From NCBI GenBank assembly GCA_002509405.1, contig DAVO01000013.1, positions 463 to 64,462 of the forward strand: a stretch of 64,000 nucleotides of DNA, given 5' to 3'. The stretch's first letter is position 1. Each line of letters starts with the position of its first letter. Shown in pieces: positions 1 through 8,230 of this stretch. The translations under genes were made by a program, and so were the position numbers. A model generated the notes under the pieces. It was given only the letters and a program-made list of their open reading frames with translations. It was not told the DNA's origin and did not search any database. This DNA comes from Methanomassiliicoccaceae archaeon UBA72 (GTDB taxonomy: Archaea > Thermoplasmatota > Thermoplasmata > Methanomassiliicoccales > Methanomethylophilaceae).

Positions 1-697
1 CCTCACCGTCGGATCCGTTCTAGCTAGACGCCTTCGCCACCGGTGGTCCTTCTAGGATTACAGGATTTTACCCCTACCCCAGAAGTACCTCTAGCCTCTC
101 CCGGTCCCAAGTTCGGCAGTCTCCTCGGAAGTCGGAAGGTTAAGCCCCCCGATTTACCCAAAGATTTACCGAACCGGCTACGAACGTTTTAGACTCAATA
201 AAATCGACCACCACTTGGGCTGCAGGTATTACCGCGGCGGCTGGCACCCGTCTTACCCAGCCCTTATTCCTCTAGTTTTCTAAGCTAAAGAAAAGCTAAC
301 ACAAATGTGCTAGCACTAGGAATTCCCTCATCGGGGTTGCCCCCATTGTGAAGTTTTCGCGACTGCTGCGCCCCGTAGGGCCTGGATTCGTGTCTCAGAA
401 TCCAACTCTGGGCTCCCTCTCTCAAGGCCCATACCCGTCGTAGGCTAGTAGGTACGTTACACCCACTACTACCTGATAGGCCGCAGACCGATCCTTAAGC
501 GCCGGAACTTTGAACCATGGGTCATTCCAGATCCCATGATCTATGGAGTATTATCCTCAATTTCCCGAGATTATCCTCCTCTTAAGGGCACGTTATCCAC
601 GTGTTACTGAGCAGTCCGCCGAGTCCATTACGACTCTCGACTCGCATGTCTTAATCGAATTCCTATAGCGGTGGCCGCCGGCAGGATCAACCGGAGT
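1..697 (-). rRNA. 16S ribosomal RNA, 5' portion (gene continues past window start)
   Basis: On the minus strand the sequence opens with the archaeal 16S 5' signature CCGGTTGATCCTGCCGG (plus-strand 677-693). It then runs through recognisable 16S core, including the region shortly before the 'GGATTAGATACCC' site at the window edge. Only about the first 700 nt are present; the 3' half lies outside. The gene has its own promoter upstream, consistent with the unlinked rRNA genes known in Thermoplasmata, though the 23S position cannot be seen here. The exact 5' end is estimated from the conserved motif. Confidence 0.97.
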
Positions 698-960
698 CAA
701 ATCCTTTGACTTTATGTAATCGTCTTGGATGGATGAAATTTTTGAAACTGGCAGTTTACCATGTTTCACCGCTGTCCTGTCAAACGGCTCACTCATTTCG
801 AATGTTCCGTCTAACAGAACATTCGTAGCATCGAACGTCAGAGTTCAAGAGTGCACGCCCGAAGGCGGAGATCTTGACTCTCCATGAATGCGCAACTTTC
901 GGAGCCAGTGTGGTTCCATACCGGCCCACCAAGCCGCGCATTTCCTCGTATTGCGGTTGA

Positions 961-968
961 GTATATAA
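961..968 (-). promoter_or_regulatory. TATA box of the 16S rRNA gene
   Basis: The minus strand reads TTATATAC with an A/C-rich BRE-like run (CAAAACTG) just upstream. Spacing predicts a transcription start near 936-940, giving a leader of about 240 nt before mature 16S. This is the only strong TATA-like element facing the gene in the upstream region. Confidence 0.55.
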
Positions 969-1146
969 CAGTTTTGATTCTGTTTTTCCTCACCGCATAT
1001 CGGGGATTTGAACAATACAGAACCCATATAAAAAACCGCGTAATGATTACCTGCTGGGTGCCCCCTCGTCATCCATTTTTTCCTGATCTGAACATGAAAA
1101 TCGGGGAAAATCCTCTTTCCGACCATTATCAGACGGATAATCCAAA

Positions 1147-1156
1147 ACTTTAATAT
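1147..1156 (+). promoter_or_regulatory. TATA box of tRNA-Ser
   Basis: ACTTTAATAT is centred about 29 bp before the first base of the tRNA, the usual archaeal TATA-to-start distance for a tRNA transcribed with little or no leader. Confidence 0.5.
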
Positions 1157-1180
1157 CCCTATCCCATACCCCAGAGCACT

Positions 1181-1268
1181 GTGGGGGTGGCCCAGCCTGG
1201 TAAGGCGATAGACTGCTAATCTATTGTCCCAAAAGGACCCGCGAGTTCGAATCTCGCCCCTCACGCCA
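1181..1268 (+). tRNA. tRNA-Ser (anticodon GCT), CCA encoded
   Basis: The acceptor stem GTGGGGG pairs with CCCTCAC, followed by discriminator G and an encoded CCA. The anticodon stem ATAGA/TCTAT carries loop CTGCTAA with anticodon GCT at 1215-1217, decoding AGC/AGU. A long variable arm and T-arm GCGAG-TTCGAAT-CTCGC are present, as expected for a class II serine tRNA. Confidence 0.96.
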
Positions 1269-1365
1269 CTTACACCTATTCTGTCGACTTACTTCGCTAA
1301 ATGACTGATACTCCCGGACGCGCGTGCGCGAAACGTATTATAATCATCTTACAGTTTGTGAACCT

Positions 1366-2007
1366 ATGAGATTTCTTGTCATCACCGATTTTCACCAAAA
1401 GCTCTCAAAGCTCGATCTGATAAACAGAAGGATCGATGAATACGGGCCTGATTTCACACTTTTCCTTGGAGATGTTACGGACATGGGCACCGGAGAGGAT
1501 GCTGCCGGGATCCTGTCTTCTATTAACTCGGAGATATATGTAATACCAGGCAACTGCGACCCCAGAGATTTCCCACAGAAGATATCCGGCATTGCCCATG
1601 ACATGCACGGGAAGAGCGCAGAAATCGATGGGCAGTACTTTGCCGGGTTGGGAGGCTCCAATATCACAATATTCGGCACTCCTTTCGAACTGACGGAGGA
1701 CGAGCTCTACAACGGTCTAAAGCCCATTTCCAAAAAAGGCATGGTGCTCATGACGCACGTCCCCTCCTATGGTACGCTAGACACAATTCCCTCCGGAATC
1801 AACGTCGGCAGCAGGTCGGTCAAAATGATCGTGGATGAATTCCAACCTGTCCTGGCCCTGTCTGGACACGTCCACGAGGCAATAGGGGCCGTGGAGCATG
1901 ACGGCACCCTTTTTGTTAATCCGGGGCCTGCGAAACAGGGTAGATGCGCCGTGATAGATTTGGAGGGCGATTGGGCCAGCGCCATTCTTCTGGGCCCCAA
2001 GGATTGA
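1366..2007 (+). CDS. YfcE/MJ0936-type metallophosphoesterase
   Basis: Calcineurin-like phosphoesterase of 213 residues. The metal-binding motifs are in order: D-x-H near the N terminus (TDFHQ), GD (FLGDVTD), GNCD (in place of GNHD) and the C-terminal GHVHE. Size and simple architecture match archaeal YfcE-like phosphodiesterases; the natural substrate is not predictable. I start at the ATG immediately before RFLVITDFH because a TATA-like element (TTATAA, 1338-1343) lies about 25 bp upstream, suggesting a leaderless mRNA; an upstream in-frame start would precede the transcript. It is a single gene between tRNA-Ser and rps8e. Confidence 0.85.
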   Translation: MRFLVITDFHQKLSKLDLINRRIDEYGPDFTLFLGDVTDMGTGEDAAGILSSINSEIYVIPGNCDPRDFPQKISGIAHDMHGKSAEIDGQYFAGLGGSNITIFGTPFELTEDELYNGLKPISKKGMVLMTHVPSYGTLDTIPSGINVGSRSVKMIVDEFQPVLALSGHVHEAIGAVEHDGTLFVNPGPAKQGRCAVIDLEGDWASAILLGPKD

Positions 2008-2058
2008 CAGGCCCGCAAAGCTTTTTATAGGGCACCATGTTTAGTGGGTTCGATTAGA

Positions 2059-2436
2059 ATGGCACTTTGGCAGGGTAAATCCAAAAGAATGTCGACCGGA
2101 GGCAGGCGTGTACTGTGCGCCGGCAAGAGAAAATTCGAGATCGGCAGAGAGAAGCAGTTCACCAAAATCGGACCCCAGAGGTCCAGGGCGTTCCGCGGAA
2201 TGGGCGGAAACCTGAAAATGGGCGTGCTTACTGCAGAGTTCGCTAACGTCATCGACAAGAAGACCAACACCGCAAAAAAGGTCAAGATCATCACAGTCAA
2301 ATCCAACCCCACCGACCCCAACTACGTTCAGCGTAACATCCTGAACAAAGGGGCGACCATATCCACCGAAGCCGGTGAGGCGGTCGTCACTTCCAGGCCC
2401 GGACAGGACGGGGTAGTAAACGCCGTTCTGATCTGA
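2059..2436 (+). CDS. rps8e: 30S ribosomal protein S8e
   Basis: 125-residue basic protein starting MALWQGKSK with the typical S8e pattern TGGR, a KRKFEIGR segment and RAFRGMGGN. Component of the small ribosomal subunit found in archaea and eukaryotes. The start at MALWQG matches the family N terminus; a TTTTTATAG TATA-like box sits about 30-40 bp upstream. It is followed by srp19 after a short gap with no obvious terminator, so the two may be cotranscribed. Confidence 0.95.
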   Translation: MALWQGKSKRMSTGGRRVLCAGKRKFEIGREKQFTKIGPQRSRAFRGMGGNLKMGVLTAEFANVIDKKTNTAKKVKIITVKSNPTDPNYVQRNILNKGATISTEAGEAVVTSRPGQDGVVNAVLI

Positions 2437-2525
2437 ATAATCACTTTTCAGGGGCCGTCCGGCGAGGCGGCCCCTCCTGCCTTCTACAATCAATTTTAAT
2501 CGTATCATGCGATACGGTCCGTATC

Positions 2526-2819
2526 ATGGTCTACGACGAAGATAATGCCATAGTTATTTGGCCGGAATATTTTGACATCGAGAGGACACGCGCCGAGGGG
2601 AGAAGACTGCCTAAATCCCTTTGCGTAAAAAACCCGGACCTGGATCTGATTGCCAAGGGTGCGATGATATTGGACCTGGAATACCGCATAGTGGATGACA
2701 AATCATATCCGGGCAACGCATCGTCAAAAAAAGGCTGCATACGTGTTGAGAAGGGGAAGTTAAGCAAAACGGCCATCATCCCGCGCATCGGCGAAGTGTT
2801 GGTCAAAAACCAGAAGTGA
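2526..2819 (+). CDS. srp19: Signal recognition particle 19 kDa protein
   Basis: 97-residue SRP19. It carries the family hallmarks VIWPEYFD at the N terminus, the GRRLPKSLCVKNP segment, and SKKGCIRV near the C terminus, which form the SRP RNA-binding surface. It binds helices 6 and 8 of 7S RNA and promotes SRP54 loading for cotranslational targeting. A TATA-like stretch (2498-2506) precedes the gene. The downstream gene begins within a few bases of the stop, suggesting an operon with the NAD(P)HX repair enzyme. Confidence 0.95.
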   Translation: MVYDEDNAIVIWPEYFDIERTRAEGRRLPKSLCVKNPDLDLIAKGAMILDLEYRIVDDKSYPGNASSKKGCIRVEKGKLSKTAIIPRIGEVLVKNQK

Positions 2820-2824
2820 TTCGG

Positions 2825-4231
2825 ATGATGTCTCCGAAGGAATCCCGCATCTTCGATATCAATTCCGAGGCCGCCGGCGTAGAAACGGTAACCTTGATGG
2901 GAAATGCAGGTTCCAGGCTTGCCGAAGTCTTAAAGGAAAGGTTTGAGGGCAAGAGATTTCTTTTCGTATGCGGCTCGGGCAACAACGGGGGTGACGGGTT
3001 TGCCGCGGCGTCCTTGATGACAGAAGAGGACGTGACAGTCTGTCTTATTGGGGATGTGTCTTCGATTCGTTCCGATGCTTCAGCATATTATTTATCGTTG
3101 CTGAAATGTCCCGTGACTGATTTTGATAACTTATCTTTTGAAGAGTGTGATGTCCTGGTGGACTGTGCGCTAGGTACAGGGGCATTCGGAGATATACGCG
3201 GGAACTATGCAAAATTCATAGAACTGGCACATTCGTTCGACGGTACGATTGTATCGGCAGACGTGCCCTCGGGCCTTGGTTCAGGGGACAGCATCATACC
3301 TGATATCACCGTTACTTTCCATGATATGAAGTCCGGAATGACTCCTGATAACTCCGGAGAGATCATAATAGCCGACATAGGCATCCCGCCTGTTGCAGTA
3401 AACAATGTGGGCCCCGGTGACATGCTCAGGTATCCCATACCGGCCCCGGACAGCCATAAAGGCCTCAATGGCCGCGTTCTGATTGTCGGCGGAGGGCCTT
3501 ACTGCGGAGCTCCGGCCATGGCTGGGCTGGCCGCTCTTCGTGTAGGGGCGGACATAGTCAGGATAGCTGCGCCCGAGAACGCCGCCGGTACGATATCTTC
3601 CTTCTCACCCGTGTTCATTACCGAACCGCTTACCGGAAAATTCCTTAGGCGCGATCACGTGTCCCACTTGCTCGGTATTTCGAAAAACTATGACGTTGTC
3701 CTAATCGGCCCTGGTCTGGGCGCCTCAGAAGAAACCCTGGAGGCCGTAAGGGAGTTTGTGTCCGGATGCCCTGTGCCTTTGATAATCGATGCCGATGCCA
3801 TTGGCGCGGTCGGCGCCAGATATACCGCAAATGTTCCGACTGTAATCACTCCGCACAAGATGGAGTTCATCAGGCTGGGAGGGGCCGGTACGTTCGGAGA
3901 AGGGGACGTCCGCTCCCTGGCATCTTCCTCTGGTTCAGTAATTGTCCTCAAAGGAAGGACCGATATAATTTCGGATGGAGAAAGATTAAGAAAAAACACC
4001 ACTGGTACTCCTGCCATGACAGGCGCAGGCACCGGAGATGTCCTTGCGGGTATAATCACAGGGCTCGTGTCCAAGGGAATGGGGCCCTTTGATGCGGGTT
4101 GCCTCGGAGCATACATCTGTGGAAAGGCCGGGGAATACGGATTCTCGGAGAAATCTTACGGCCTGATCGCAACGGACGTGATTGATTTCATTCCAACGGT
4201 TATCAAAAATGGACTTAAAGGGTTGAAATGA
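2825..4231 (+). CDS. nnr: Bifunctional NAD(P)HX epimerase / ADP-dependent NAD(P)HX dehydratase
   Basis: 468 residues. The N-terminal YjeF_N domain (about 1-205) has the signature GSGNNGGDGF at 50-59 and epimerises damaged NAD(P)H hydrates. The C-terminal ribokinase-like domain (about 215-465) has TGAGTGD at 399-405 and performs ADP-dependent dehydration back to NAD(P)H. Two adjacent ATGs are possible starts; I take the first. It starts 5 bases after srp19 and overlaps the next gene by ATGA, so translational coupling is likely. Domain order and length are normal for the fused archaeal/bacterial enzyme. Confidence 0.94.
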   Translation: MMSPKESRIFDINSEAAGVETVTLMGNAGSRLAEVLKERFEGKRFLFVCGSGNNGGDGFAAASLMTEEDVTVCLIGDVSSIRSDASAYYLSLLKCPVTDFDNLSFEECDVLVDCALGTGAFGDIRGNYAKFIELAHSFDGTIVSADVPSGLGSGDSIIPDITVTFHDMKSGMTPDNSGEIIIADIGIPPVAVNNVGPGDMLRYPIPAPDSHKGLNGRVLIVGGGPYCGAPAMAGLAALRVGADIVRIAAPENAAGTISSFSPVFITEPLTGKFLRRDHVSHLLGISKNYDVVLIGPGLGASEETLEAVREFVSGCPVPLIIDADAIGAVGARYTANVPTVITPHKMEFIRLGGAGTFGEGDVRSLASSSGSVIVLKGRTDIISDGERLRKNTTGTPAMTGAGTGDVLAGIITGLVSKGMGPFDAGCLGAYICGKAGEYGFSEKSYGLIATDVIDFIPTVIKNGLKGLK

Positions 4232-4995
4232 ACCTACAGCCTATCAGCGGAACCCCCGCTCTCAAATTCGATGGTACGCTGGTTATCGGTGACCTTCACA
4301 TTGGTTTGGAGTCTCATCTCCTTTCCAAGGGCTTCCGCATCATTACCAGGACCTGGGACATGTTCGATTCCATAGCAGCGTCATCCGAGGATTGCCAAAG
4401 GCTGATCATACTTGGAGACATCAAGGATTCGGTTCCCGGCACGTCAAAACAGGAGTATCGGGAGATACCTGCATTCTTCGACAGGCTTTTGGAACATTTC
4501 GATGATGTGGATGTGATCAGAGGCAATCATGACACAAACATAGAGGAGTTCCTTCCCGGTCGCGTTAGAATACGGCCGGCCTCCGGCCTCAAGGTTGACG
4601 GTGTCGGTTTCGTTCACGGGCATACGTGGCCTTCCCCGGAGGTCATGGGATGCGACACGCTGGTGTTGGCACACGACCATCCCGCGGTGATGTTCAGGGA
4701 CGGGGTCGGGAAAATCATCACAGAACCGTGCTGGCTCCGCGGGAAGTTCGTAATGACCGAGAATGACAGGTTCGGCCGCCTCCCGTCGGCTTTCATAGTC
4801 ATCCCGGCCTTCAACCGCATGCTGGGAGGCTCTCCGGTCAATGTGAGGGGTGAGCCTCTTTTGGGACCCGTACTCAACAGCGACATGATAGATCTTGACA
4901 ATGCCAGAGTCTATCTTCTCGACGGGATGGACCTGGGCAGGCGCGAAGACCTCCTTATCGATGGGCGCGACCGCTCACGCTGGAAGAGAAAATGA
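4228..4995 (+). CDS. COG1407-type metallophosphoesterase
   Basis: 255-residue calcineurin-like phosphoesterase with GDLHIG, LGDIKD, RGNHD and HGHTW motifs, matching the archaeal group annotated as DNA-repair-associated or ligase-associated phosphoesterases. A late AHDHPAV segment provides a further metal-binding His. The ATG overlaps the stop of the NAD(P)HX enzyme (ATGA), so it is the last gene of the srp19-nnr operon, which ends in the hairpin just downstream. Substrate unknown; a nuclease or phosphodiesterase role is an inference from family only. Confidence 0.85.
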   Translation: MNLQPISGTPALKFDGTLVIGDLHIGLESHLLSKGFRIITRTWDMFDSIAASSEDCQRLIILGDIKDSVPGTSKQEYREIPAFFDRLLEHFDDVDVIRGNHDTNIEEFLPGRVRIRPASGLKVDGVGFVHGHTWPSPEVMGCDTLVLAHDHPAVMFRDGVGKIITEPCWLRGKFVMTENDRFGRLPSAFIVIPAFNRMLGGSPVNVRGEPLLGPVLNSDMIDLDNARVYLLDGMDLGRREDLLIDGRDRSRWKRK

Positions 4996-5015
4996 AAAAG
5001 GAAAGGGGTTGAAGT

Positions 5016-5039
5016 GGGGGGATCCCTCCCCCTGTTTTT
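5016..5039. terminator. Bidirectional terminator between convergent operons
   Basis: A G-run and C-run form a 5-6 bp stem (GGGGGG 5016-5021 with TCCCCC 5027-5032) and a 5-base loop, followed by TGTTTTTC on the plus strand. On the minus strand the hairpin is followed by pyrimidine-rich sequence. It sits in the 47-bp gap between the phosphoesterase gene and mvhA. Confidence 0.6.
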
Positions 5040-5042
5040 CGC

Positions 5043-6560
5043 TCAGTTGCGGCTTACAGTCTCGAGGAGAGAGCCGTCCGCGTACCTGATCTCCGCCGTC
5101 ATAGGCATCTGACCGGGCAGGCTGTGGGTAGCGCAGGAGTTGCAGGGGTCGTACGCCCTGAACGCCATCTCCACCATGTTCAGCAGACCGGGGGAAACCT
5201 CGAAGTTGTGGATCAGTCCCTTGGCCACCTTGGCAACGTCGCAGTTGATCGGTCCGTTGTTGTTGGTGGTTCCGACTATCAGGTTGCATGCGGTAACGAT
5301 TCCGTTCTCGTCGCAAGTGTAATCGTGGGTGAGGGTTCCTCTCGGAGCCTCGACGATACCTACTCCGCGTCCGCCGGGCATGACGTCATGCTGCTTGACA
5401 TTCTGGTCGAGGAACTTGTCGCTCTGAATGTCCTCCAGGCACTTCTCCGCGGCGTAGATCATCTCGATGATCCTTGCCCAGTGGGTGGCCAGCGTGTGCT
5501 GGATCGGCCCTACGACACCCAGGTCCTTGAAGAACCCGTGGTAGTACTCGAACTCTGCCTGCGCCAGAGGCGTGGATATGCTCTCGGCGACGTTCAGCCT
5601 GGACAGGGGGGTTGCGCGGTAGAGTCCGCTCTCCGGCCCTGCGGTCATTCCCTTGTATCCGACGTTCTTGAGGTACGGGAACTTCTCGTAGCTCCACTCC
5701 TCCGAAGCCTCGGAGACATTGTCCAGATAGTCGTAGGGCTCGTACTTTACGAACTCCTTGCCCTTCTGGTCGACGACCCTGACGGGTCCGTCGTGGAACT
5801 CGAGCTGGTTCTTGTCGTTGACCATTCCCATGTGGTAGGTCTCGTTGTAGTAGAGGTCGGTGTTGGCGATGATGTCCACATATTCCTTGTTCCCGAGGAC
5901 CACGTCCTTCAGGACCTTCATGGACGTCTGCGAGAAGGCGACCATGTCCTTTGCCATCGCTTCCATCTCCTTCTTCTCCTCCTTGCTGATGGGCTTGGTG
6001 ACTCCGCCTGGAACTCCCATCACGGGGTGGGTTGCCTTTCCGCCTATCATGGCCTGGATCTTCTGCGCCTTTGCACGGGTTGCGAGGACCGCTCCTCCGA
6101 GCTCAAGGCCCACGGTCGCCACTACCCCGAGGACGTTCCTCTGGGCGACGGGTGCTCCGGGTCCGCATACGAAGTCGGCAGAAGCCAGCGCATAGAAGTG
6201 CGCTATGTGGCTGTGCACGAAGTGGGCGTGGTAGAACGCGTCCCTTATGGTGAAGGCCGCCTCGGTGGGCTTGGTGTTGTAGCACCCGTCCGTGGCCTTG
6301 GTGGCCGCCATGTGGTGGGCTCCGGGGCACACACCGCAAAGCCTTGCGGTAATCTGGTTCATCTCGGTGACCCTTCTTCCGACGCAGAACTTCTCGAAGC
6401 CTCTCAGCTCCGGGACCTGCCAGTACGCGTTCTTCACGTTACCGTTGTCGTCGAGGAAGATCTCGATCTTCCCGTGCCCCTCCAAACGGGTGATGGGGTC
6501 GACTACAATCCTCTTCTTGTCTGTCTTCTGCTTCTCATCCCAAATAATAGGTCCGGCCAT
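5043..6560 (-). CDS. mvhA: F420-non-reducing [NiFe]-hydrogenase large subunit
   Basis: 505 residues, group 3c-type large subunit that splits H2 at the NiFe centre. The L1 motif RLCGVC (73-78, Ni ligands C75 and C78) and C-terminal L2 motif DPCNSCATH (471-479, ligands C473 and C476) are intact. A 26-residue tail after H479 is the likely maturation peptide removed by an endopeptidase. Its ATG follows the TAA of mvhG directly, so it is the last gene of hdrA-mvhD-mvhG-mvhA. It supplies electrons from H2 to HdrA for ferredoxin reduction and CoM-S-S-CoB reduction. Confidence 0.96.
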   Translation of the reverse strand: MAGPIIWDEKQKTDKKRIVVDPITRLEGHGKIEIFLDDNGNVKNAYWQVPELRGFEKFCVGRRVTEMNQITARLCGVCPGAHHMAATKATDGCYNTKPTEAAFTIRDAFYHAHFVHSHIAHFYALASADFVCGPGAPVAQRNVLGVVATVGLELGGAVLATRAKAQKIQAMIGGKATHPVMGVPGGVTKPISKEEKKEMEAMAKDMVAFSQTSMKVLKDVVLGNKEYVDIIANTDLYYNETYHMGMVNDKNQLEFHDGPVRVVDQKGKEFVKYEPYDYLDNVSEASEEWSYEKFPYLKNVGYKGMTAGPESGLYRATPLSRLNVAESISTPLAQAEFEYYHGFFKDLGVVGPIQHTLATHWARIIEMIYAAEKCLEDIQSDKFLDQNVKQHDVMPGGRGVGIVEAPRGTLTHDYTCDENGIVTACNLIVGTTNNNGPINCDVAKVAKGLIHNFEVSPGLLNMVEMAFRAYDPCNSCATHSLPGQMPMTAEIRYADGSLLETVSRN

Positions 6561-7778
6561 TTACTGACCTCCTTCCTTGACTGATCTCCTAATCAGAGAC
6601 TTGGACATCGAGAACGCATAGAAGTACCCGAGCGGGTCCTTTATCTGGCTCATGATGTCGTCGACCTTGTCCTCACCCATGGTGGGGTCCTCGTCTGTGA
6701 CGGGGAACAGAGATGCGATCGCCGTGAAGGCGCTCGATCCGAGCTCCTGGACCTCGGGGGAGGGGCCGTAGCATCCGCGGCAAGGCTGTCCGACCCTGGT
6801 GCACTTCGCTCCGCAGCCGCCCATGGTAGCCGATCCGAGGCATATGATGCCCTGGTCGACCAGGCACTTGTCGTTGTTGGTGTCCACCTGGTAAGGTTCC
6901 TTGACCTCGGTTATTCTCTTGTACTCCTTCTTCCTGGGGCACTCCTCGCAGAGCGTCTTGGACGTGATTCCGACCATTGTTCCCTTGGGGGGGAGCGCGA
7001 CTCCGTTGTATGCGAAGTCGGCCACCGCTTTGAGCAGGTGGGAGATGGACTCCTGCATAGGCGGGCATCCCGGTATGTAGTAGTCCACATCTATGACCTG
7101 GTCAAGAGCGTAGACGGTGTCGTAGAGCACCGGGAGCGTCAGCTGCCCCTCGGGGACCGTCGTGGACGTCTGAGGGATCCTGGGCTTGGCGCTGTTGTAC
7201 TTGCTCTGGAAGGCCGCCGAGCTGGGGACCTTCGTGTAGACGTAGTCCAGTATCTCGTCCTTTCCGCCGGGCACGAGGTTCGCCAGGGAGGGTGTTCCTC
7301 CGAAGCATGCGCACGTTCCGTAGGAAACGACGATCAGGGACTTCTGCCTGAGGAGTTTTACCATGTGCTCGTTCTCGCTGTTCCTGACCGCACCGTTGAT
7401 CATGCACACGGTTATCGAACCGTCTTCCATTGCGGCGATGTCCTTCTCCTTACCGTCCACCGCGATGGGCCACATCACGATGTTGGCCATGTCGGAGATG
7501 GTCAGTATCCTCTCGTTTGTGTCGAGGATGGACACGTCGCATCCGCCGCATCCGGCCGCCCAGTATATGGCGAGGTTTACCTTGCCGTTCGGGGGTGCTC
7601 CGGGGAGGAGCGGTCCGAGGTCTGCGGCCGCGAGCCCGACGGGCTCTTTGTCGGCCGAGCACTCAGCGGCTTCGGATACGGGCGCCTTTGCGGGCGCGGC
7701 GGTCTTCGCGGGCGAGGAGGTCGCCTGAGCGGCCTTCTGCTCTTCCTTCTTCTTCTTTCTGTCAGCCCACCATCCCAT
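6561..7778 (-). CDS. mvhG: F420-non-reducing hydrogenase small (electron-transfer) subunit
   Basis: 405 residues. The small-subunit fold begins around residue 66 with GCGGC (C77, C80) ligating the proximal cluster; further Cys groups (CACFGG, PGCPP, CEECPRK, CRGCYGP) follow for the three Fe-S clusters. Family members are usually near 300 residues; this one has about 65 extra N-terminal residues that are Lys-rich then Ala/Pro-rich and predicted disordered, without a twin-arginine motif. The gene abuts mvhD and mvhA with no spacer, implying tight stoichiometric coupling. Confidence 0.94.
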   Translation of the reverse strand: MGWWADRKKKKEEQKAAQATSSPAKTAAPAKAPVSEAAECSADKEPVGLAAADLGPLLPGAPPNGKVNLAIYWAAGCGGCDVSILDTNERILTISDMANIVMWPIAVDGKEKDIAAMEDGSITVCMINGAVRNSENEHMVKLLRQKSLIVVSYGTCACFGGTPSLANLVPGGKDEILDYVYTKVPSSAAFQSKYNSAKPRIPQTSTTVPEGQLTLPVLYDTVYALDQVIDVDYYIPGCPPMQESISHLLKAVADFAYNGVALPPKGTMVGITSKTLCEECPRKKEYKRITEVKEPYQVDTNNDKCLVDQGIICLGSATMGGCGAKCTRVGQPCRGCYGPSPEVQELGSSAFTAIASLFPVTDEDPTMGEDKVDDIMSQIKDPLGYFYAFSMSKSLIRRSVKEGGQ

Positions 7779-8225
7779 TTACTCAGCCTCCTTTACTGCA
7801 TCCTTGCGGTCTACGACCTTCACCAGGGGGGTGGGGCCGAGCTCCTTTACTGTTTTCACGAAGTTCGTGATAGTTGCCTGGAACTTCGTGGCCTCGGATG
7901 CGGACACCCATTCGAGGTTGAGCCTCTTCGGGTCGAATCCGTACTGTTCGAGGACCATTCTGAGAAGGGAGATCCTTCTCCTCGCCCTGTAGTTGCCGCC
8001 TATGTAGTGGCAGTCTGCGGGGTGGCATCCAAGTATGATGACTCCATCCGCGCCTTTGGAGAATGCCCTGAGGATGAACTCGGGGTCTATCCTCGCAGAG
8101 CACATCGTCCTTATGATGCGGAAGTTTGTCGGCATCTGGAGCCTGGCTACGCCTGCTCCGTCGGCGCCCGCGTACGAGCACCAGTTGCAGCAGAAAGCTA
8201 CGATCTTAGGTTCGAAATCTGCCAT
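7779..8225 (-). CDS. mvhD: Methyl-viologen-reducing hydrogenase delta subunit
   Basis: 148 residues. The MvhD signature CCNWCSYAGAD (C12, C13, C16) and GCHPADCHY are present; the subunit holds a [2Fe-2S] cluster and passes electrons from MvhG/MvhA to HdrA. I start at ATG of MADFEPK because GGAGGA lies about 11 nt upstream; an in-frame GTG three codons earlier overlaps the hdrA stop but is too close to that Shine-Dalgarno. It is a separate gene here, unlike lineages where MvhD is fused to HdrA. Confidence 0.95.
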   Translation of the reverse strand: MADFEPKIVAFCCNWCSYAGADGAGVARLQMPTNFRIIRTMCSARIDPEFILRAFSKGADGVIILGCHPADCHYIGGNYRARRRISLLRMVLEQYGFDPKRLNLEWVSASEATKFQATITNFVKTVKELGPTPLVKVVDRKDAVKEAE

Positions 8226-8230
8226 TGTAA

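Larger units (their letters stand above)
698..1180. other. Gene-free stretch: 16S leader and two promoters
   Basis: These 483 bases hold the 16S leader (about 240 nt between the likely transcription start and the mature 5' end), the 16S promoter and the tRNA-Ser promoter. The leader should carry one half of the 16S processing stem, but its partner lies outside the window. Open frames here on both strands lack family features and are rejected as genes. A TATA-like run near 1026 has no gene in front of it. Confidence 0.6.

Noticed and set aside
1026..1033. TATA-like CATATAAA run in the 16S upstream region, plus strand
   Set aside because: No gene or structured RNA that I can support follows it before the tRNA-Ser promoter.
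1058..1110. Possible C/D box sRNA (C-like and CTGA elements)
   Set aside because: The C box is imperfect and no paired D'/C' elements or target guide could be defined.
5124..6584. A long open frame on the plus strand, antisense to mvhA
   Set aside because: It mirrors a well-supported hydrogenase gene; long antisense frames are common opposite GC-rich codons and the product shows low-complexity Val/Leu/Gly/Asp composition.
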